Source of the DNA: Spinacia oleracea
Taxonomy: Eukaryota; Streptophyta; Magnoliopsida; Caryophyllales; Amaranthaceae
Length of the DNA stretch: 64,000 nucleotides
Assembly: GCF_020520425.1 (NCBI RefSeq)
Contig: NC_079491.1
Coordinates: 6,497,143-6,561,142, forward strand
Reading direction: 5' to 3'
Below, one piece after another: positions 49,562 to 59,400 of the stretch (the first letter of the stretch is position 1; each line of letters starts with the position of its first letter). A program made the translations under genes and the position numbers. A model generated the notes under the pieces. The model did no database searches, was not told the origin of the DNA, and worked only from the letters and a program-made list of their open reading frames with translations.

Positions 49562-49945
49562 CACAAATCTTATAAAATTAGCAAAGTAAAGTAAAATAAC
49601 ATCTAAAATACAAGAACCATTCAGCAAAGGGGTTTTTATAGCCAACCATGACCAAGAACCACTTTTCAAACACAAAAACTAGCTGTCGGAACATCAGAAT
49701 AGCTATATTTAAATTTGGGGCATTTGGTAAAATAAGTTTCCTACTAGGGGCATTTGGTGAAATAAGTTTCAGAATAGGGGCATTTGGGTGAATTGGAAAC
49801 TTGGCTAACGGCGGACTAACGGCCCTGGTATGTTGGGTATTTGTACGAATTGTGAGGGGTATTTTATGAATTATTGAAACTTGATGGGCGTTTGGTGAAT
49901 TATGGCAAAACTCGAGGGCATTTCATGAAATTTCCGTAGATTTAA

Positions 49946-50346
49946 TTATATACAGTAAATTGTATGATCCACGCACCTGGTACTCTGGTATTCTTAGATC
50001 TCCTCGACTATCGCTTTCTTCGATCTTTCGAGTAGAATTCAAAAGTGACTACGCAACAGACTTGTTTTGCACTTGAAGGTTGACAGATTGGTTGGTGTTT
50101 TCTGCCGTTTCAGTCTAATTTCCTTTCTCGACTTTTGTTTTTCTAGTTCTTTGGCCTTTCTTCCATATTTACCCCCCAATTGACCCCCTCTGTTAATCTT
50201 GGAGATTAACCGGAAAACCTCGTGAAGTAGAGGAAATCGATTACGGTTCAATTAGATATTTAGATTAGAATCAAGTCGGCTCTATTTAGCTGAACTTATT
50301 CGGACTAATCTAATCTAATATATATATCTATCTATCTATTTATCTA
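49946..50346. other. Intergenic
   Basis: No gene recognised. TATCTATC microsatellite-like sequence near 50320-50355 precedes the Helitron. Confidence 0.35.
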
Positions 50347-51061
50347 TCTATTTATTACTATATACTAAAAGAGACACTGACACGTGTCATTTTCTGGTGC
50401 GATTTTTTCCCGCCAAAATGTTTTTTTTATTTTTTACTTTAAAATAAATAAATTACATTACGTTTTTTTTTAGGAAACTATGATAAAAATATATTTTAAT
50501 TACCATAGATATGATATGTACTGCATAATATATTATTGGAGAAAAGCTAAATCAGTATTATTTTGTCGATATAATTTTATTTATGTATTATTATAACTTT
50601 TTAATCTGATAAGAAATATAAAAAATACTGATAAATGAACTTCTAATGTTAGTCTACTATTAATAATATAATACATGGTAACTGGTAAGTAAGAATGTTA
50701 ATTAAAATAACAATACATGGTAAGTAGACTAACATATAAGTTTATTTATCAAGATTTTACTCAATTCAAAATATGTTGTATTTGACTAACTTGGTTATGA
50801 TCGGGTCTTTTCGAAAATTAGTCTTGAGTCATACGGGTTTGGTTAACGTTGTTAGATCGTTTTACACTATAATTTTTAACTTTGTATAGTAATATGCAAA
50901 TTTAGTTCATTTGAATATTTTTTTTTACACAACTTTGAATTTATATTTTTTCATATATCCTTTTTACTTTCATGTTTTCCTAATATCACAATTCTTTTAG
51001 CTACTATTAAAATAATAAATTGTTTTAGTTGTAGCCGTGCGTTGCACGGGCCCTAAGCTAG
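50347..51061 (+). mobile_element. Helitron, non-autonomous, about 715 bp
   Basis: Starts near a TC after A (TCTATTTATTACTATATAC, then AAAGAGACACTGACACG) and ends CTAG before T at 51062. A perfect 6-bp hairpin CCGTGC-GTT-GCACGG (51035-51049) lies just upstream of the end. The 5' start could be one TATC unit off. No coding capacity. Confidence 0.75.
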
Positions 51062-52155
51062 TTATATATAGAGGAGACATATTTGCTGAAATATTAGAGC
51101 GCCACCTAGGGGTGTTCATTATCGGGTACCCGGTTAAACGGGTACACGAAAATGCGGGTAGTCATTTTGTCGGCCCATGACCCGACCCGGAATTAACGGG
51201 TACCCGACTAACGGGTACCCGGTTATCCCGGGTCGGGTCATAGGGTACCCGATTTCTTTTAAAAAAAATTGTTTTCCCAACTCCCTGTAAATAATCTTAT
51301 ACATTATTTTAAATAAAAATTAAACATCCAACAAAGAAAAAGGGAGGCATAAAGCAGTAGCATAATTTCCATTTCCCAATAGTTTCAAAGCAGTAGTTGT
51401 TAGCAGACTCCATTAGGAAGTTTTTCACCATGGAATAGACGCTTCGACTAGATGCAATTCAAAAACTCTACCAAAGGAGAAAAAAATAATTAAATGAAAC
51501 AAACTCACTTACACCGGTACATTTATAGATAGTAAAATCAATTGAAACTAATACTCAGTACGCAGTAACAATAAAACTAAAGTAAAACACTAAAAACCTC
51601 ATCTTTGGTATTGAGAGGTAGTAGCCAAGTGGGCACAATCAGTGATTAAATAAGCACAATCTAGGCATGATCTCCACTAGGCACAATCTAATAAAACCCA
51701 GAAGGCCTAAACTACTAAACTCTCCAACGCACGGTGTCACAATGCGCACAAACAAATGCACAATTACACAAACACGTTTTTTTTTTTACCGCGTATTCGG
51801 GTACCCGTTTAATCAAAAGAACGGCCTGTGACCTGACCCGGTACCCGGTAAATATTCCGTGCCGGGTACCCGGCCCATTTATTTTACAAAAAACAGAAAA
51901 TTACCCTACTTATTTGTGTCGGGTCGACGGGTCGGGTAATGCGGGCCGGGTATTTTTGAACACCCCTAGCGCCACCTATTTTATTATTGGTTTCGGCCAA
52001 TGAAAAATAAGATTTCTAATTTATTTTTGAATTAAAAAAATCAAGTGTCACGTAGATAATTAATTAGGTGCCACGTAAATATTTAATTAATTAATTACTA
52101 ATATGTACAACTCCATCCAAAATCAAACACTAATCTAAAATAAATAATATATATA
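51062..52155 (+). mobile_element. Helitron-family copy split by a hAT element
   Basis: TATATATAGAGGAGACATATTTGCTGAAATATTAGAGCGCC-type sequence (broken here into its two blocks: GAGGAGACATATTTGC and GAAATATTAGAGCGCC) continues after the hAT insertion as GGTTTCGGCCAATG and GAATTAAAAAAATC, matching copies at 9593 and 12736. It begins right at the 3' end of the preceding Helitron, a head-to-tail arrangement. The 3' terminus is not clear; it runs into an (AT)n near 52148. Confidence 0.6.
51107..51968. mobile_element. hAT element, 862 bp, GGGTACCC-rich ends
   Basis: Perfect 8-bp duplication GCGCCACC (51099-51106, 51969-51976). Perfect inverted ends TAGGGGTGTTCA. Many CGGGTACCCG, GGGTACCC and CGGGTCGGG motifs lie within 150 bases of each end. 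The middle is AT-rich and has no transposase, so it is non-autonomous. It splits the Helitron copy, so it is the younger of the two. Confidence 0.92.
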
Positions 52156-53832
52156 TACAGGGGAGTTTTTTAGAGAGCATTGAGAGCGTCCACGTAGGAT
52201 TTCACGTCATCACATATAATTAAGTTATTAACTAATTAAATAAATAATATTAGAGTCTTCCATGATTGACTACTTAATACTCCGTATGATAAAGATAGAT
52301 TCCAATAATATTAGAGTCTTGCCATGATTGACTACTTAATATGATAAAGATAGATTCCAGAAACTTCATCTACATTTTTGTACATATATACTAGTTATTG
52401 GACCGTGCGCGATCCAATGTATAAAAAAATTATTTCGTAAAAGGAATTTACAAATTTATGGCGAACTCTAAGAAAACAAAGCTAAAGCTCGATTTGCTCA
52501 TAATTGATAATATGTGATTATAAATACGTTTACAAGAGGTTTCATTGATATATTTTAACATTTCACATGCAACATTAAGCTCTCCGAAATTATTATTGTA
52601 GTATTCCACATGGACATTAGCAACGTGCTTAGGTTGAAATGGAAGGGGGAACATCTCATAGAGAAGCAAAGACAAAAAGAAGGGTAAAATAGACATTACA
52701 CTATTGATAAGAATAAGACAAAAGAAAAACAAAGAAGGAAATTAGGGATATATAGGTAATTGCACTATTGGGTTAATAGTAATAGAAGTTCAAGGTTTTA
52801 TAAGTATTAGGATACACATATAAACTTATGTTGGGGATTCACAAAAATCTCAACCTTTACCCTAAAAATCTCAAGCCTCACAAGATGATGTATTCCATCA
52901 TATGGTACATTTTTATTTTAAAGTTATCTTAAAGTTTTTTATTTTAAAAAAGACAAAAAGTGCTAATTGACAAACCCAACACTAGTTTAATTATAAATTG
53001 AACTATTAGAAAAAATGTTATCAATAAGGTTTCGACCTAGTGATTAAGACTTAAAGATTGTGTACAATAGATCATAGATTTAAATCCCTCTGTTATCGCT
53101 AAGTTAGCTAGGTGCACTCTAAAGGCAAAATATTGTCAAAACTACTGCGCTTAAATATACAATAATAAAATTGCATAAAAACGCATTTTATTATCACATG
53201 ATCGTAATGCATTAATAGTTTTTATTATATTAGGTATGGAAATCAACACACCATTTCTATTATCTTTTTTTTTCCCCACTATGATATAGTATTTCACTTT
53301 TTCACCACAATTGGCCTAAGATATCAGCATTTTTCAAAGCTATACTGCAATAATGTATGTTGTTACACTCGATGTTTTATAACTAGCTTTCTTCATTTTC
53401 TACTTCCAACTTAACGTGATCGTTTTATGAGTTAAACCCATCTAGGTCGGAATTTTAGGTGGTTGGTATGGGGATTATGATCGCACACCACAAATAATCA
53501 TCCATAGGAATATGTCATCAAGATTAGGTTAGTAATTAATCATTTTAGAAGAAGTTATACGACCCCATGACCCACTCGTCTTCTTAATCCGACATTCCAA
53601 GTTATAGTCGGGTTTAAATTAAATCAAACCTCGTATAATCAGACAGGTTGATCAAGATATATGGAGCTATTTAAAATCCTTTATTACCAAATTTAACTTC
53701 AAGATGCCAATTTGAATACTCTGTAAAATTAAATAATTTAAAACCAAAAGGAAATGTAAAAATTAACACAAATTAAAAAGGACAACAAAGGTAAAAAAAA
53801 ATCAAAAAAATCAAAAGAGTGAAGAAGGAGGT
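52156..53832. other. Intergenic with Helitron end and short repeats
   Basis: Near 52160 a new AT-led start ACAGGGGAGTTTTTTAGAG looks like another element end. A roughly 60-base unit (GTCTTCCATGATTGACTAC..AAAGATAGATTCCA) is duplicated at about 52250-52362. At 52391 ACTAG followed by GGACCGTGCGCGATCC reads on the minus strand as a Helitron 3' end (hairpin plus CTAGT). A minus frame at 52448-52732 has no known motif. The rest is AT-rich. Confidence 0.4.
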
Positions 53833-54245
53833 CTTGTTTTTGTTGGCTTAATTGCAATTTCAGAACTAAGTTGACAATTCAATTCAATTTAGTTTAGTTC
53901 AGTTCAGGAGCATTAAATTTAATTTTATTCAAGGAAAATTTGTAAATATTAATCCAACCTTTGGCCAGTTTTCTTTAATTAAGCCAACATATGAGTTATT
54001 TTAGAATAATCCGAACTTTTATAGTCATTCTCTTTTAATATTTACAAATTTTCCTTTATTCAATTAAATTTAACTTATTATTTATTTCAGTCCAGTTCAG
54101 TTCAGTTTGGAAACATTAAATTTAATTTAATTCAATTAAATTCAACTTATTATTTATTTCAGTCCAGTTCAGTTCAGTTCAGAAATATTAAATTTAACTT
54201 ATTATTTATTTCAGTTCAGTTCAGTTCAGCTCAAAAGAACGAGTA
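53833..54245. mobile_element. TTCAGTTCAG-rich repeat element at the MOS1 promoter
   Basis: Shares, in opposite orientation, sequence with the MITE at 24493 (AATTGCAATTTCAGAACTAAG on the left, TTCAGCTCAAAAGAAC on the right). Between these are runs of CAGTTCAGTTCAG and three AAATTTAACTTATTATTTAT-like blocks, so the copy was enlarged by local duplication. A 122-bp MITE sits inside. It ends about 30 bases before the probable leader of MOS1. Confidence 0.55.
53933..54054. mobile_element. 122-bp MITE with 9-bp target duplication
   Basis: Duplication TTTATTCAA (53924-53932, 54055-54063). Near-perfect inverted ends GGAAAATTTGTAAATATTAA on both sides. A 9-bp target suggests a Mutator-type origin. No coding capacity. 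Confidence 0.75.
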
Positions 54246-54274
54246 CGGAGTTTGCTTCGTCCTTCACTTTCTCT

Positions 54275-56435
54275 TGCAGTCTAGGGCTCCCGCCTGCAAT
54301 TTTCTCTCTCTTCCCCTCTTTCTCCCCCTTCTCCCCCCTTCTCCCCCTCTCCCTCTTTTCAACCCTAAATTCATTCCTTATTCAACACAATCCGATCAAC
54401 CAGAACACCCAACGGTGAGGAATAATCCGGCCGCCGGAGTATCTCCGGTCGGCGGCGTACCCCCGTCCGATTTTGCGGCAACGACGCTAATTTCTGAACT
54501 TTGTTCTAATTTTACGGTCGATCAATTTTTTCAAACAATTTGTTTTACAATTTTCGATCCTCCGATTTAGGGGTTTGGTTAGTTTTGAAGATCAAAAATC
54601 AAACGCGGTATCAACCTATTGAGTTCGCGAAGTTTGAGAGGTTACAATCCGAATTGCAACAACATAAGGTGATTTCTTCTCACTTATATTTGTGGAAATC
54701 CGTTGAATGTTATGGAAGTATGTTGAAATGTCATTCTACTGGGATTATTACTGCATTTATTTGGCTATAATTTCAAGTTGAATTTGCTAGATATTTCTCT
54801 TAAATTTATTTTATTTGAAGATGAAATCTGCTCAGGTTGTTGTTGATATTACATTTTTGTTTACCGGCATCAAGAGGAATTTGTTCGGTAACAATTTGAG
54901 CTAATTGCTTCTTCCCCGTCACATCAGTTTTAAGAAATTAGAAAAGTTTTTGTTTTTAGTTAGATTGTGGTGAAGTAAGCAACTCCGATGCTGTTTTCAG
55001 GTAAATGTAAGTGTAATTTGCTTTACAGGTAGCAAATCACTTCATTTGTAGTTTTCCTGATGCTTGTGGGTGTCTGGTGTAAGGATTTAGCGTTTTCACT
55101 ATTTGGGAGGATGGGATTTCAGAGGTGGAGGGTTGCTGGAATTGTTCATGTGTGATTATTTTAACACGAATAATTGCTTTTAGGCATACATAGGTAGAGG
55201 TGGAACAAGGGAGCTAATTGATTGTCCATTCGATTGTACTCCCTCGGTACCTGAATACTTGCAACATGTTGACCGGCACACTTGCCAAAACACTAGTTTG
55301 ACCGCAATTATACGCAATTACATATTACTAAAAGCTTTAAAAAATTAATATTTAAAAAATATACATTAAGACTAGTCCAACAACATATGACACAATAACA
55401 TTTGATTTTTTTTTATATTAGGAAGAAAATTTGATCAAAGTTAATGTATGAATAGTGCATAAATCAACATGTTGCAAGTATAATGGAACGGAGGGAGTAT
55501 AGTTTAGGGTTGCTCATGAGATGTTACACAAATGCTTCTTTGAGTAATAAATTGGAATTTGTTGAGCGACTAGTGTATCAAGAAGAGAGAATGGAGTAAT
55601 TATGCAGATGATACCCATAATTCAACTTCTTAAGTTTTGAATGCTTCCTTGTGTGTGTTTTTATTTCCCTTACTTTGGCAGTACACATCAAAGTTGGCTT
55701 GACAATTTTGTGTTGTTTGGGAAACTTTTTATGAGTTAAGGTGTTACTGAAAAGTAGACTTTTGGAATTAATTACCAACAGCATGATTCGGTGAAATAGA
55801 TTGTATGCAAGTATTGATTTTAGTTGCTTCCAGATTGCCTTGCTTCTGTAAACCCTAAGGTTCCCTCCAAATTCTTTTTGTCAGTTCGATGTGTGCATTC
55901 TGCATTAATAATTTATTGTTGTGCTTGGCCCCATTTGCTCCGTACTACACACCTAATAGTATGTATTACAATATCTTGACGATGACAATAATATTAGTTC
56001 TATCTACTAATGATAGTGTTAGCTAAGTATGTCGTTTGACTCATTTGCTTGCTGATAAAGTTTGTTTAGATTTAGATTTTTTCACTTTTAGTTCCCTATA
56101 GGTGGTGCATATTATTAAAAATTCAAAACATGTATGATGTATCAGATGTAAGTAAGGACATGCAAGTTAACAGTACATGTTAATACTCCTATTTAGAAAA
56201 TTCCATTGTAGTCGTCGTACACATGTACTCACTGGTCGCTGTCTCAGATTGTGGAACTCTTAGATTATGTTGTAGTCACTGATCTCACTTCAGTGTTTCT
56301 ACTTAATTCTATTCTGTTTGACTAGCTGTATATTAGCCTTTGCTTCGTCCCGCAATATGTATTTGGTTTTTTTGTTGTTAATTTTTAATTTGAATCATGT
56401 GACAGGTTGGATGATCTTGCAATTGTCGTCTAGCT
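54275..56435 (+). other. MOS1 5' untranslated exon(s) and leader intron
   Basis: A CT-rich tract (TTTCTCCCCCTTCTCCCCCC) and CCGGCCGCCGGAGTATCTCC-type GC-rich sequence at about 54275-54480 have the look of a plant leader exon. A leader intron then ends at the AG of GACAG (56405), with the start codon 30 bases on. The donor could not be fixed. The intron holds a Stowaway MITE. A 98-codon frame starting at 54274 is a CT-tract artefact. Confidence 0.5.
55239..55497. mobile_element. Stowaway-type MITE, 259 bp, in MOS1 leader intron
   Basis: TA on both sides. Ends are CTCCCTCGGTACCTGAATAC and, from the right, CTCCCTCCGTTCCATTATAC, both continuing into TTGCAACATG. Confidence 0.88.
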
Positions 56436-59400
56436 ATGACATCAAGTACGATAACTGGAGACCGAAGGTATCTCAGCAATTAGCGATTAGTTTTTAAATC
56501 TCTCTAGTGTGTTTGTGTGTAGATCATGTGTATACATTCAACGTATCCTAACTTTCGGTAAGTTATTGTTAAGTTAAACGGTTTTCTCATGAAATGTCCC
56601 TGAGTTTTTCCATAATTCACCAACTGCCCCTCGAGTTTCAATGATACATAAAATTCCCCTATTTCAAAATTTAATACACGAACTACCCTTAATAACATCA
56701 CCAACCCTAATTAACCCATCCATTAACCCGTTTCCTCTTTTCTTTTCTTTCTTTCCTCCTTGCTTCTTCCCTTTTCTCCATTGCTTCCGTGCCACTCCAA
56801 CATCGTCCAACCACAATCCGGCCACCACCAACACCCCAACCCTCCACCACTAGTCTCTCTCCTCTCTCTCCCTTTTCTCACATCAAACCCTGATCGACCA
56901 ACCACCGCACGACCACCTGCCTCACACTACACCCCTTCCCTTCAGCATCCTCCCTCCTCTCCTCGTCACCCACTACCCAAAAAACCCATTAAAATTCCCA
57001 CCTGCAAAACCATAACCCTTCTGCTGCCTCACCCATCTCAAACACCCACCTGCAACATTAATTCCAACAATTTCGAGGAGGAGAGGAACGAATAAACACC
57101 CAGCCCAACTCTTCCTCCCCAGGATGCAACACATACTCGGGTTCAACTGGCCTCATCATCTTCATCAAAAAATCATTGAATTCAGGAGGCACAAAAAACC
57201 TTATCATCACTCTTCTTAATTAGTCGCTTTCAGGTTTTTGCCTTTGACTCATGGCCCCAATTCCCATCCCTTTTTCTTTGTTAAACTCTGGAACGTCGTC
57301 GTCTATTGGTCATCATACGATTTGAATGTCGTCGTAGTCCATCAACGGACAACGGCTCTCCATCCTCGTCGCGGAATCTGATAAAAGTGAGATGAAATTA
57401 GGGATTGGAAACCCTCATATGAGAGTTGTGTAGAGAAAAGAGGTAGGAAATAAAGGATAGGAGAGAGAAAAACTTACTGGTCATCTTCGAACGCCATTGA
57501 TGGATTGATTTGATTGAAGATTAACTCAAGTTCCGTTCCAATTGAACATACAAAAAAGAAACGAAAATCAAATTGCAGAAATTTGGAGTAGGTATCAAAT
57601 GGGAAGATATAGGAGTAGGAGCTGGGTACGAGACTACGAGTTCGACAAGGGTGGAGGTGGAGGTGGAGGTGAAGGAGGAGGAGGATGTCAGTAACTTGGC
57701 TACCGTGATAGTTGAGGTGGGCGGTGGGTTAATGGAAGAAGGGGAAAGTGAAAAGAAAAAGAAATGGGTGGGTTAGTGGGTTAATGGATGGGTTAATAAG
57801 GTTTGTTTATGGGTGGGTTGATTAGGCTGGTTAATTAGGGATTAATTGGTTAATGGGTTGATTATGGGGGTTGATGATGTCATTAAGGGTATTTGGTGTA
57901 TTAAGTATTGCAATAGGGGTATTTGGTGTATTATGTTTTGAATTAGGGGTATTTTATGTATTATTGGAACCCGAGGGGCAATTGGAGAATTATGGCAAAA
58001 CTCAGGGGTATTTCATTAAAAAACCGTATAAGAAAGGTAGGATGAATATTTCAAATCTAAAATATTTTACATCTAGTTATGGATGGAAGGTGAATAAAAT
58101 AATTCGGGAAAAAAAAATACAAAAAGAGTAGCCACTAGCGAGATGAAATTATCTAGACAATTCTTATTTTAGAAGTAAAATAATCAATTACTTATTAAAG
58201 AACCCTCTTTTTTATTGTTTGCCCATGACCACGCATTTGAAACCTCTTAAATTTGGAATTTTATATAGTTTAGACCTAGCTTTTGGCTTCATCTAGTGGT
58301 TGGCTTGACAATTTTGCGAGTTCGAAGTTCAAGCTTCAACAATGAGATTTGACTTGCCGGTTCAAGGGAGTTTTCCTTGCCCCCTTACCCTATTCTAATT
58401 TTACGTGTTCAACATACGGCCCGGGGGGGGGGGGGGAGGAGAGGGAAAAGTAAACACAATTAAGAGGGATTTGAAATATCAGATTAAATTCTCAAATGTC
58501 CAACTATTTTAAAATGACTGTTACCCAATTGTTCCAAGTTGGCTGGATCTGTCAGGTTTCTTCACTGGGATCATTACAAAAATTATAGTTCTGACTTCCT
58601 AGTCCCCACCAATTGCTCCGAATATCAGGGTTCCAAATATCAGGGCTACACTTGAGCTACCCATTGGTTACCACTAGGAAAGCGGTTCAAAACATGTAAT
58701 TTGAAACAGGTTCTTAAAATGCAGAAGTGGTTGTTTACTTTTTCGTGTTACCCTTAGGTTTTGTTCTCTTCCCCTGAAATATGTTCTTGCATGAATTTTT
58801 CTGGTATAATCTAATATGATCTCATGGTTTGACTGAACTTGGCCTACATTTATACATTGATATGTAAGAAAAGCATTATAGTATTGTTAGATTCGTCTTA
58901 ATGTGTATTTTTCAAAAATCTAATTTTCATATTTTTTACAAATGCAAAATTAAAGATGTATGGCAACGAGCATACAACAGAAGAAGATTTGGTTATATTT
59001 GATTTTAACAAGAATAAGTAATGCAAATTAGGTGAACAGAACAAAGCCTTAATAACTGAAAGACAACTGATTTGGAGACTACATTAAGAATATGAACTAG
59101 TATTGGATTGTCTGTTGTTGCCATTTTTTGTTTATTGTGGAAAAAATGGATGAAAAGAAAGGGATGAGATCAGGCGGATGATGACGAGGATTGTTTTGGC
59201 TGTTTGATTGGAGGCTGAAAATGGGGATTTGACCCTCACCCTCTTGGCTGTTATCCTATCAATTGGTTTTTTACTTAATGAGATCAGATTGGGGTGCCCA
59301 TTGTCTAGTTTTAAATAGTACAAGGTAGTGTATCAGAATATCGATTCTAATTATGACATTCTTAAGGTAAATGTCAACTGTTTGTAGGGACCTGAGATAT

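Larger units (their letters stand above)
48447..49936. mobile_element. Mutator-like element with long inverted repeats and captured gene
   Basis: Perfect 9-bp duplication TAGATTTAA (48438-48446, 49937-49945), the Mutator hallmark. Ends are CGGATATTTCATGAAATG and, from the right, CGGAAATTTCATGAAATG. Inverted repeats of about 460 bases per side (to about 48905 on the left, from about 49480 on the right) contain ATTCACCAAAYGCCC and GGGGCATTTGG repeats. No MURA transposase is present. The interior carries a GRF zinc-finger gene. It sits about 230 bases upstream of the apyrase start codon, so it may have altered that promoter. Confidence 0.88.

Noticed and set aside
54274-54570. 98-codon frame with Leu/Pro-rich start
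   Set aside because: It covers the CT-rich probable leader of MOS1; the true start MTSS lies at 56436 after a leader intron.
56724-57100. Pro/His-rich frames in the Mutator-like element of MOS1 intron 1
   Set aside because: Low-complexity CT/CCA-rich sequence without a recognisable domain; not supported as a captured gene.
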